Below are positions 6,935 to 13,002 of a stretch of DNA of 13,002 nucleotides, piece after piece. How positions within the stretch are numbered: position 1 is the first letter of the stretch; every line of letters starts with the position of its first letter. A program made the translations under genes and the position numbers. This DNA is from Betaproteobacteria bacterium (GTDB lineage: Bacteria > Pseudomonadota > Gammaproteobacteria > Burkholderiales > SG8-39). The stretch covers positions 1 to 13,002 of the forward strand of contig VBDM01000121.1 in assembly GCA_005881355.1 (NCBI GenBank), written 5' to 3'. The notes beneath the pieces were generated by a model. The model had not been told where the DNA came from. It searched no databases and worked only from the letters and a program-made list of their open reading frames with translations.

Positions 6935-7885
6935 ATGCCTCAGCAGGCCAACCAGCCGTTGCCCGACGGCTATCAACTCGAGGGCTACCGCATCTCGAGC
7001 GTGCTCTCGTGCGGCGGTTTTTCCATCGTCTATCTCGCCTACGACGACAACGACCACCCGGTCGCGATCAAGGAATATCTTCCGAGCCAGCTCGCCTTGA
7101 GAAAGGAAGGCGACGCGCTGCCCTCGATCGCCGACGAGAACCTCGCCACGTTCCGCTACGGCATGAAGTGCTTCTTCGAGGAAGGCCGCTCGCTCGCGGG
7201 GCTCTCGCATCCGAACGTCGTGCGCGTGCTGAATTTCTTTCGCGCCAACGAGACCGTGTACATGGTGATGCGCTACGAGCGCGGGAGGACCTTGCAGGAG
7301 CACATCCAGGCCCGCCGCCGCGGTGCCGTCAAGGAAAGCTTCATCCGCCACGTGTTCTCATTGCTCTTGAACGGCTTGCGCGAAGTGCACTCGAACAAGC
7401 TGCTACACCTGGACATCAAGCCCGCCAACATCTACATCCGCAACGATGGCACGCCGCTGCTGATCGACTTCGGCGCCGCGCGGCAGACGCTCACGCAAGG
7501 AGGCCTGCGCCTGAATCCGATGTATACGCCGGGCTTTGCGCCGCCCGAGCAGTACAAGAACCGCGATCTGCTCGGGCCGTGGAGCGATTGCTACGCGATC
7601 GGCGCGAGCATCTTTGCATGTCTTGCGGGAATGGCGCCGCAGCCGGCCGACCAGCGCCTGGAGAAAGACCGCTACGTCTCGGCGACCAAGGTGTGGAACG
7701 GCAAGTATTCCCGGCAACTGCTCGAGACGATCGACTGGTGCCTGGCGCTCGATCACATGAAGCGGCCGCAGAGCGTGTTCGCGCTCCAGAAAGTGCTGCT
7801 GCGCGAAAAAGAACCCGAAGTGCACCGCAAGAGCTCGCTCGCCCAGAGCGTTCGGCGGGTCTGGCTGAAAGTGTCCGGGCGATGA
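6935..7885 (+). CDS. Cytosolic Ser/Thr protein kinase, non-RD type
   Basis: This 316-residue protein is almost entirely one Hanks-type kinase domain. ATP-binding K46 lies in VAIKEYLP (43-50) and the probable helix-C glutamate is E83. The catalytic loop HLDIKPAN (158-165) contains D160, K162 and N165. DFG is at 178-180 and GFAPPEQY (200-207) is the APE-like motif. Two features differ from textbook kinases. The glycine loop reads SCGGFS (25-30), with Ser at the first and third glycine positions. The residue before the catalytic Asp is Leu, making it a non-RD kinase, which often does not need activation-loop phosphorylation. No transmembrane segment, PASTA or FHA domain is present, so it is probably soluble. 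The ATG lacks a ribosome-binding site. The stop overlaps the phosphatase ATG by 4 bases, so the two are likely a matched pair. Substrates are unknown. Confidence 0.93.
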   Translation: MPQQANQPLPDGYQLEGYRISSVLSCGGFSIVYLAYDDNDHPVAIKEYLPSQLALRKEGDALPSIADENLATFRYGMKCFFEEGRSLAGLSHPNVVRVLNFFRANETVYMVMRYERGRTLQEHIQARRRGAVKESFIRHVFSLLLNGLREVHSNKLLHLDIKPANIYIRNDGTPLLIDFGAARQTLTQGGLRLNPMYTPGFAPPEQYKNRDLLGPWSDCYAIGASIFACLAGMAPQPADQRLEKDRYVSATKVWNGKYSRQLLETIDWCLALDHMKRPQSVFALQKVLLREKEPEVHRKSSLAQSVRRVWLKVSGR

Positions 7886-8796
7886 GATTCTCGATCTTTC
7901 AGGAGAGCCGCAAGGGAACGCGCGAGTCGAACCAGGACCGCGCCGGCTACGCGTACTCCCGCGACGCGCTGCTGATGGCGGTTGCCGACGGCATGGGCGG
8001 ACACCTGCACGGGGAGGTCGCCTCGCAGATCGCGGTGCAGGTCCTCACCGAGGCGTTCCGGCGCGAAGCCAAGCCCAAGCTCGCCGACCCGTTCAGTTTT
8101 CTGCAGAAGAGCATCATCGACGCGCACTTCGCGCTCGGCGATTACGCCAAGGCGCGCAGGCTCGTCGAGTCGCCGCGCACCACATGCGTCGCCTGCGTGG
8201 TGCAGGACTCGACCGCCTACTGGGCCCACGTGGGCGACTCGCGGCTCTATCACGTGCGCGAGGGGCGGATCCACGCGCAGACTCGGGATCATTCCCGGGT
8301 GCAGATGCTGGTCGACCAGGGCCGCGTGCGGGAGGAAGCGGTCGCGGCGCATCCGGACCGCAACAAGATTTTCAACTGCATCGGGTCGACCACGCTCCCG
8401 CAGTTCGAGCCGTCGAAGCCGACCCTGCTGCGCGCCGACGACACCCTGATCCTGTGCAGCGACGGCTTTTGGGGTCCGCTCGCGGGAAAGCTGATCACGG
8501 GCGTGCTGCTGAAGAGCGACATCATGAAGGCGATCCCGGAGCTCCTGGATCTGGCGGAGCAGCGCGCCGGCGGGGATTGCGACAACCTTTCGGTCGTGGC
8601 GATGACCTGGGCCGAGACCCGTCCGCGCGCAGCGGCGGGCGAAGTATCGACGCAGACGCTGGAGGTGGGCGGCGTCAGCACGCAGCTCGGGGATTTCAGC
8701 AAGGCGGACCACAGCGAACTCACCGACGAGGAGATCGAGCGCGCCATCGAGGAGATTCGCGCGGCGATCCGCAAGCATACGCCGCAAAAACCCTGA
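7882..8796 (+). CDS. PP2C-family protein serine/threonine phosphatase
   Basis: This 304-residue metal-dependent phosphatase has the PP2C motifs in order: SNQDR (16-20, D19 metal ligand), VADGMGGH (34-41, D36), GDSR (118-121), RDHS (135-138), CSDGFW (192-197, D193) and DCDN (232-235, D234). The catalytic core ends near 245. A tail of about 55 residues follows: a Thr/Ser-rich part (STQTLEVGGVSTQ, 256-268) and then an acidic, probably helical segment (LTDEEIERAIEEIRAAIRKH, 280-299). No membrane segment is seen. Its start overlaps the kinase stop (ATGA), indicating translational coupling and a role in reversing that kinase's phosphorylation. Its TGA shares one base with the rph ATG. The tail could be a target of the partner kinase, but that is inference. 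Confidence 0.93.
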   Translation: MRFSIFQESRKGTRESNQDRAGYAYSRDALLMAVADGMGGHLHGEVASQIAVQVLTEAFRREAKPKLADPFSFLQKSIIDAHFALGDYAKARRLVESPRTTCVACVVQDSTAYWAHVGDSRLYHVREGRIHAQTRDHSRVQMLVDQGRVREEAVAAHPDRNKIFNCIGSTTLPQFEPSKPTLLRADDTLILCSDGFWGPLAGKLITGVLLKSDIMKAIPELLDLAEQRAGGDCDNLSVVAMTWAETRPRAAAGEVSTQTLEVGGVSTQLGDFSKADHSELTDEEIERAIEEIRAAIRKHTPQKP

Positions 8797-9512
8797 TGAG
8801 GCCCTCGAAACGCCGTCCCGACCAGCTCCGCGAGGTGCGGTTCGACAGGGGATTTACGCGGCACGCGGAGGGCTCGGTGCTGGTGGCGTTCGGTGACACG
8901 CGAGTGATCTGCACGGCGAGCGTCGAGGAGGGCGTGCCGGGGTTTCTCAAGGGCCGCGGCCAAGGCTGGGTGACAGCCGAGTACGGCATGCTGCCGCGCT
9001 CGACCCACACCCGCACGGATCGCGAGGCGGCGCGCGGGCGGCAATCGGGACGCACCCAAGAGATCCAGCGCCTGATCGGCCGTTCTTTGCGCGCCGTGAT
9101 CGACCTCGTCAAGCTCGGCGAGCGCACCATCAAGCTCGACTGCGACGTGATCCAGGCGGACGGAGGGACGCGCACCGCGAGCGTCACCGGGGCGTTTGTC
9201 GCCTTGCACGATGCTATAGGGACGCTGCTGGAGCGTGGAGTCCTCCCGGCGTCACCGATCCGCGATTTCGTCGCAGCCGTCTCGGTGGGCCTGTACGAAG
9301 GCGTCGCGGTCCTCGATCTGGACTACGCCGAAGATTCGGGCGGCGATACCGACATGAACGTGGTGATGACCGGTGCAGGCCGCTTCGTCGAGATCCAGGG
9401 CACGGCCGAAGGCGAGCCTTTCTCCACGGCGCAGATGGACGCCCTGGTTGCACTGGCGAAGCGGGGGATCGTCGAGCTCATTTCGAGGCAGAAGCGGGCG
9501 CTGGGCCTCTAG
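8796..9512 (+). CDS. rph: Ribonuclease PH
   Basis: RNase PH is a phosphate-dependent 3'-to-5' exoribonuclease that trims tRNA precursors. All 238 residues align with the family: RPDQLR (7-12), GSVLVAFGDTRV (26-37), RGQGWVTAEYGMLPRSTHTR (54-73) and GRTQEIQRLIGRSLR (85-99), with R86 as phosphate ligand. DCDVIQADGGTRTASVTGAF (115-134) includes the phosphate-binding GTR, and the acidic segment EDSGGDTDMN (179-188) holds catalytic aspartates. Unlike the frameshifted rph of E. coli K-12, this gene is full length. Its ATG overlaps the phosphatase stop by one base (TGATG). No strong ribosome-binding site is present, so translation is probably coupled. Confidence 0.96.
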   Translation: MRPSKRRPDQLREVRFDRGFTRHAEGSVLVAFGDTRVICTASVEEGVPGFLKGRGQGWVTAEYGMLPRSTHTRTDREAARGRQSGRTQEIQRLIGRSLRAVIDLVKLGERTIKLDCDVIQADGGTRTASVTGAFVALHDAIGTLLERGVLPASPIRDFVAAVSVGLYEGVAVLDLDYAEDSGGDTDMNVVMTGAGRFVEIQGTAEGEPFSTAQMDALVALAKRGIVELISRQKRALGL

Positions 9513-9527
9513 GCCTCCTCGCGAGGT

Positions 9528-9533
9528 TAAAAT
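9528..9533 (+). promoter_or_regulatory. Possible -10 element (TAAAAT) just before rdgB
   Basis: TAAAAT ends six bases before the GTG start of rdgB, so a transcript from it would begin at or very near the start codon and be leaderless. No matching -35 is visible at 16-18 bases. A CCTCGCGAGG palindrome (9517-9526) lies directly upstream. A similar string, TAAAAT followed by GGCGG, occurs at 6863-6875 before the kinase gene. The alternative is a weak GAGG ribosome-binding site (9523-9526) in read-through mRNA. Confidence 0.25.
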
Positions 9534-9539
9534 CGGCGG

Positions 9540-10136
9540 GTGAAGAAACTCGTGCTCGCCTCCTCCAATCCCGGGAAGCTCCGAGAGTTCGGGGCGCTGC
9601 TCGCGCCGCTCGGGATGGAGATCGTCGAGCAGGGGACCCTCGGCGTGGCCGATGCCGAAGAGCCGCACGGCACTTTCGTCGAGAATGCGCTCGCCAAGGC
9701 GCGCCACGCGAGCCGGCGCACCAAGCTCCCCGCGCTCGCAGACGATTCGGGCATTTGCGTGGGGGCGCTCGGCGGGGAGCCCGGCGTGCACTCGGCGCGG
9801 TTTGCCGGCGAGCCGAGGTCCGACGCGCGCAACAACCAAAAGCTGGTTGAAATGCTCGCGGACAAGGACAACCGGCGCGCGCACTACTACTGCGTCATCG
9901 TGCTCATGCGCCACGCGGAAGATCCCGAGCCGATCATCGCCGAAGGGAGCTGGGCGGGCGAGATCATCGCCGAGCCGCGCGGGGAGAATGGCTTCGGCTA
10001 CGATCCGCATTTTTTTATCCGAGACCTCGACAAAACCGCCGCCGAACTCGATCCGGGCGAGAAAAATCTCCTCAGCCACCGCGGCAAGGCGCTGCGGCGG
10101 CTGCTCGCGAAGCTGAAGGAGGGTGTCCAGCGATGA
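9540..10136 (+). CDS. rdgB: dITP/XTP pyrophosphatase (non-canonical purine NTPase, Ham1 family)
   Basis: RdgB hydrolyses ITP, dITP and XTP to monophosphates, keeping deaminated purines out of DNA and RNA. The 198-residue sequence starts MKKLVLASSNPGKLREF, with the family SNxGK loop at 9-13. It also has TFVENALAKA (45-54), the catalytic region ADDSGICVGALGGEPGVHSARF (67-88), NGFGYDPHF (150-158) with the conserved GYDP, and SHRGKAL (179-185), where SHR binds the base. The start is GTG 9540, the only one giving a normal N-terminus. There are 27 bases between rph and this gene, holding a possible -10 element. Its TGA overlaps the hemW ATG by 4 bases. Confidence 0.96.
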   Translation: MKKLVLASSNPGKLREFGALLAPLGMEIVEQGTLGVADAEEPHGTFVENALAKARHASRRTKLPALADDSGICVGALGGEPGVHSARFAGEPRSDARNNQKLVEMLADKDNRRAHYYCVIVLMRHAEDPEPIIAEGSWAGEIIAEPRGENGFGYDPHFFIRDLDKTAAELDPGEKNLLSHRGKALRRLLAKLKEGVQR

Positions 10137-11323
10137 GCGTCGCTATTGCGCCGTCTCCTTCCGGAGTGCGCCTGGCGCAGCTCCCGCCGCTTGCGCTCTA
10201 CGTTCACATTCCCTGGTGCGTGAGGAAGTGTCCGTACTGCGATTTCAATTCCCACCAGGCCAAAGGGGACACCCCCGAACGGGCCTACGTCGAAGCGCTC
10301 GTGACCGATCTGGAGCTCGCGCTTCCGGACGTATGGGGGCGGCGAGTCTACAGCGTCTTTTTCGGCGGCGGCACGCCGAGCCTGTTTTCCGCCGCGGCGA
10401 TCGAGACGCTGATCTCGGCGTTCCGCGCGCGCCTGCCGCTCGCCGCCGATTGCGAGATCACCCTGGAGGCGAATCCCGGAACTTTCGAGGCCGAAAAGTT
10501 CCGGGGCTACCGCGAGGCTGGCGTGAATCGCCTCTCGATCGGCGTCCAGAGCTTCAATCCCGAGCATTTGAAAGCGCTCGGCCGCATCCACGACGACAAG
10601 GAAGCGCGCCGCGCGATAGAGATCGCGAAAGCCTCTTTCGAGAACATCAACCTCGATCTCATGTATGCGCTGCCGCAGCAGACGCCCACGGAGGCGCTCG
10701 CCGATGTCGAAGCCGCTCTCGAGGTCGACACGGCACACCTGTCTTTCTACCATCTCACGATCGAGCCGAACACGCTTTTCCACCGGCATCCGCCGAAGTT
10801 GCCGGAGGAGGATGCGGCGGCCGCGATGCAGGATGCCATCGGAACGGCGCTGGCCGACGGCGGCTATGTCCACTACGAGACTTCGGCCTGGGCGAGGCCG
10901 GGGCGCGAATGCCGCCACAATCTCAACTACTGGCGTTTCGGCGATTACCTCGGCATCGGCGCAGGCGCCCACAGCAAGCTGAGCTTTCCCGATCGCGTCG
11001 CGCGGGCCGTGCGCTGGAAGCAGCCCAAGGAATATCTCCAGCGCGTCGCCGAGGGCCGTCCGGTGCAGGAAAGCCATGACGTCCAACGCGCCGACCTAGT
11101 GTTCGAATTCATGATGAATGCGCTGCGCCTGCCCGAGGGCTTTGCGGTCGGCTCGTTCGTCGAGCGCACGGGCTTGCAGATCGCCGTGGCGGAGAAACCG
11201 CTTGCACAAGCCGAGACGCGCGGGTTGATCCTCCGCGACCACGAGCGCATCCGGCCGACGGATTTGGGACAGCGCTTCCTGAACGATCTGCTGCAGCTGT
11301 TCCTGCCGGTCAAATCTTCCTGA
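10133..11323 (+). CDS. hemW: Radical SAM heme chaperone HemW
   Basis: HemW, formerly called HemN-like coproporphyrinogen oxidase, is a radical SAM protein that binds heme and delivers it to proteins such as respiratory components. The 396-residue sequence has the [4Fe-4S] motif C29-xxx-C33-xx-C36 in IPWCVRKCPYCDF, GGGTPS (78-83) for SAM binding, EANPGT (112-117) and NRLSIGVQSF (132-141). It also has IEPNTLF (210-216), HNLNYW (262-267, the motif linked to heme binding) and GIGAGAHS (274-281). The C-terminal HemN_C domain ends in FLNDLLQLFLP. A strong Shine-Dalgarno sequence AAGGAGG (10116-10122) lies 10 bases before ATG 10133, inside rdgB. This fixes the start and suggests independent translation. 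It converges on trmB with a 14-base 3' overlap. Confidence 0.95.
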   Translation: MSVAIAPSPSGVRLAQLPPLALYVHIPWCVRKCPYCDFNSHQAKGDTPERAYVEALVTDLELALPDVWGRRVYSVFFGGGTPSLFSAAAIETLISAFRARLPLAADCEITLEANPGTFEAEKFRGYREAGVNRLSIGVQSFNPEHLKALGRIHDDKEARRAIEIAKASFENINLDLMYALPQQTPTEALADVEAALEVDTAHLSFYHLTIEPNTLFHRHPPKLPEEDAAAAMQDAIGTALADGGYVHYETSAWARPGRECRHNLNYWRFGDYLGIGAGAHSKLSFPDRVARAVRWKQPKEYLQRVAEGRPVQESHDVQRADLVFEFMMNALRLPEGFAVGSFVERTGLQIAVAEKPLAQAETRGLILRDHERIRPTDLGQRFLNDLLQLFLPVKSS

Positions 11324-11932
11324 ATACGAGGTCCAAGACGCGGTGGCCGAGTTCCAGGCCGCGCCCCTCGAACTTGGTTTGCGGCCGGGTGTGCGGCCGG
11401 TCGGCGTATCCGGAAACGGTGTTTTCGAGCAACGGCTCGGCGGAGAGCACTTCCAGCATCTGTTGCGCGTAGTCCTCCCAATCGGTGCAGGCGTGCACCG
11501 TGGCTTCGCGCTTCATCCGCGAAGCGAGCAGCGCAAGGAACGGCGGCTGGATCAGGCGCCGCTTGTGATGGCGCTTTTTCGGCCAGGGATCGGGAAAGAA
11601 AATATGCACGCCGTCGAGCGCTGCGTGGGGGATCATGTGCTGCAGCACCTCGACCGCGTCGTGCTGAATGACGCGCACGTTCTCGAGATGCAGCTCGGCG
11701 ACGCGTTTCAGCAGGCTCCCCACGCCGGGGGTGTGCACTTCGACGCCCAGAAAGTCCTTCCGATCTCGAGAATCTTGGGCGCCGCGCGGCCGAACACGCG
11801 GTCCAGGTCAAGGGCGGCGGGGGAGAACGCGACGCCGTATACCGGCAGGAGGTCGGCGTGGGCGCGGCGCTGCGCGTTCGAGATGCGCCCCTGGCGCAAG
11901 ACGAAACTGCGGATCGGGCGCCGTTCCTGCAA
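11310..11932 (-). pseudogene. trmB: tRNA (guanine-46-N7)-methyltransferase, broken within the SAM-binding motif
   Basis: TrmB methylates G46 in the variable loop of tRNAs. The N-terminal part, from a TTG at 11932, reads RRPIRSFVLRQGRISNAQRRA and ends at PKILEIG, just before the SAM-binding glycine loop. Near 11757-11761 the signal moves to another frame and resumes with DFLGVEVHTPGVGSLLKR, then QHDAVEVL, the catalytic FFPDPWPKKRHHKRRLIQPPF, TDWEDYAQQML and TKFEGRGLELGHRVLDLVFRK. In normal TrmB about 16-17 residues beginning FGMG lie between these parts. They are absent, so roughly 50 bp, not a multiple of three, seem to be missing. The MKREATVHACTDW stretch also lacks the usual Pro-Gly-Gly. 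As written the enzyme would be inactive. The TTG start and short 9-base gap after thiG suggest co-transcription. Assembly error is possible. Confidence 0.82.
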
Positions 11933-11941
11933 GGAAGCGGG

Positions 11942-12766
11942 TTACGCGACCTTCGGAGAGATCAGGCCCGAGGCCGGCGAGCTCGCGCTGGCGGAGTAGA
12001 GCTTCTTCGGCATGCGGCCGGCGAGGAAGGCTTCGCGACCGGCTTCCACCGCTTTCTTCATCGCCCGCGCCATCAGCACCGGGTTCCGCGCTTTGGCGAC
12101 CGCGGTGTTCATGAGCACGGCATCGCAGCCGAGCTCCATGGCGATGGCGGCGTCGGAGGCCGTGCCGACGCCCGCATCGACCACGACCGGCACCTTGGCG
12201 TTGTCGATGATGAGCTGCAGGTTCCAGGGATTGAGAATGCCCATGCCCGAGCCGATCAGCGAGGCGAGCGGCATGACCGCGACGCAGCCGAGCTCTTCGA
12301 GCCGCCGGGCGACGATCGGATCGTCGCTCGTATAGACCATCACCTTGAAGCCTTCGCGCACCAGCGTCTCGGCGGCCTTGAGCGTTTCGACGATGTTCGG
12401 ATAGAGCGTATCCGGATCGCCCAGCACCTCGAGTTTCACGAGATCACGGCCGTTGAGCAGCTCGCGCGCAAGGCGCAGGGTGCGCACCGCGTCATCGGCG
12501 TTGTAGCAGCCGGCGGTGTTGGGAAGAATCGTAAACCTGCTCGGAGGCAGCGCTTCGAGGAGCGACGGCTCGTTCGCGTTCTGGCCTATGTTGGTGCGGC
12601 GGATCGCGACGGTGACGATCTCGGCACCGCTCGCTTCCACCGCCCGGCGCGTCTCTTCGAAATCGCGGTACTTCCCCGTGCCGATCAAAAGCCGCGAGCG
12701 ATAGGCTCGCCCCGCGATGAGGAGCGGGTCGGCGATCTCGTCGGCAAGGCGCGTCGGGGCGTTCAT
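11942..12766 (-). CDS. thiG: Thiazole synthase
   Basis: ThiG builds the thiazole ring of thiamin from deoxyxylulose phosphate, dehydroglycine and sulfur carried on ThiS thiocarboxylate. The 274-residue TIM-barrel protein has LIGTGKY (27-33), EIVTVAIRRTNIGQ (49-62), LPNTAGCYNADDAVR (81-95) and K111 in VKLEVLGD, the lysine that forms a Schiff base with the sugar. MVYTSDDP (143-150), PLASLIGSGMGI (166-177) and DAGVGTASDAAIAMELG (197-213) line the phosphate site. ATG 12766 lies 4 bases after thiS, with a G-rich stretch from the thiS end as ribosome-binding site. The final 15 or so residues (SASASSPASGLISPKVA) are a low-complexity tail that may be disordered. The frame is intact. Confidence 0.96.
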   Translation of the reverse strand: MNAPTRLADEIADPLLIAGRAYRSRLLIGTGKYRDFEETRRAVEASGAEIVTVAIRRTNIGQNANEPSLLEALPPSRFTILPNTAGCYNADDAVRTLRLARELLNGRDLVKLEVLGDPDTLYPNIVETLKAAETLVREGFKVMVYTSDDPIVARRLEELGCVAVMPLASLIGSGMGILNPWNLQLIIDNAKVPVVVDAGVGTASDAAIAMELGCDAVLMNTAVAKARNPVLMARAMKKAVEAGREAFLAGRMPKKLYSASASSPASGLISPKVA

Positions 12767-12770
12767 CGCG

Positions 12771-12974
12771 CTAGCCCCCGCCGACGGCGACGACGATTTC
12801 GAGCGCGTCGCCGTCCGCGAGGCGCGTTTGCGCGTAGCGGCTGCGCGGAACGATCTCGCCGTTTTTTTCCACGGCGACGCGCTTGCCCGAGAGCTCGAGC
12901 GCTTCGAGGAGCCGCGCGACGTTTGCTCCGGGCTCGAGACGCTGCACCTGACCGTTGACGGAGAGCTGGATCAC
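12771..12974 (-). CDS. thiS: Sulfur carrier protein ThiS
   Basis: ThiS is a small ubiquitin-fold protein whose C-terminal Gly-Gly is adenylated and then thiocarboxylated to donate sulfur to ThiG. This 67-residue protein has the family shape: MIQLSVNGQ (1-9) as the first strand, then VARLLEALEL (19-28), KRVAVEKNGEIVPRS (31-45), LADGDALEIVVAVGGG (52-67). The required glycines are at the very end. The start is GTG 12974. A GGGG-containing stretch about 8 bases upstream is the only candidate ribosome-binding site. The gene is complete, but its promoter would lie beyond the right edge, so whether it is first in its operon is not known. It is followed at 4 bases by its partner thiG. Confidence 0.94.
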   Translation of the reverse strand: MIQLSVNGQVQRLEPGANVARLLEALELSGKRVAVEKNGEIVPRSRYAQTRLADGDALEIVVAVGGG

Positions 12975-13002
12975 TTTGAAACCCCAAGGACGAGCGGGTA
13001 AA

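Noticed and set aside
1..13002. Mobile element, defence system, CRISPR array, tRNA or attachment site
   Set aside because: No transposase, integrase, restriction or toxin-like gene, no repeated spacer pattern and no tRNA-like fold was seen; every stretch is accounted for by chromosomal genes.

Overview
The window is GC-rich, dense bacterial chromosome. Protein sequences and gene order (rpoZ-spoT, yicC-gmk, kinase-phosphatase-rph-rdgB-hemW, thiS-thiG-trmB) point to a betaproteobacterium. This placement rests on remembered family sequences and synteny; there is no rRNA or tRNA here to confirm it. No mobile element, CRISPR array, tRNA or prophage signal was found, and no gap between genes exceeds about 100 bp.

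Layout: (1) 3-2933, plus strand: the tail of an exopolysaccharide-export locus. It holds the C-terminal part of a YjbH-family outer-membrane protein, a secreted MORN-repeat protein, a VanZ-family membrane protein and galE. The last three overlap end to end, and galE is broken by two lesions. (2) 2967-6841, minus strand: yicC, gmk, rpoZ, spoT, a run devoted to RNA turnover, GMP phosphorylation, RNA polymerase omega and (p)ppGpp metabolism. A perfect 22-bp palindrome sits directly before the spoT ribosome-binding site. (3) 6842-6934: a short divergent control region. (4) 6935-11323, plus strand: a cytosolic Ser/Thr kinase, a PP2C phosphatase, rph, rdgB and hemW, mostly overlapping by 1-4 bases. 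(5) 11310-12974, minus strand: thiS, thiG and trmB, convergent with hemW. trmB has lost its SAM-binding loop through a frame-changing deletion.

Functionally, the middle of the window joins guanine-nucleotide supply (Gmk), alarmone metabolism (SpoT), transcription (omega), RNA processing (YicC, RNase PH) and removal of non-canonical purines (RdgB) to a reversible protein-phosphorylation pair. The kinase is divergent: it has a Ser-substituted glycine loop and a non-RD catalytic loop. No wholly new system is evident. The best leads are the palindrome at spoT, the kinase-phosphatase pair in its nucleotide-metabolism setting, the hairpin over a ribosome-binding site before the MORN gene, and three similar short deletions in otherwise recognisable genes, which may be true gene decay or assembly error.
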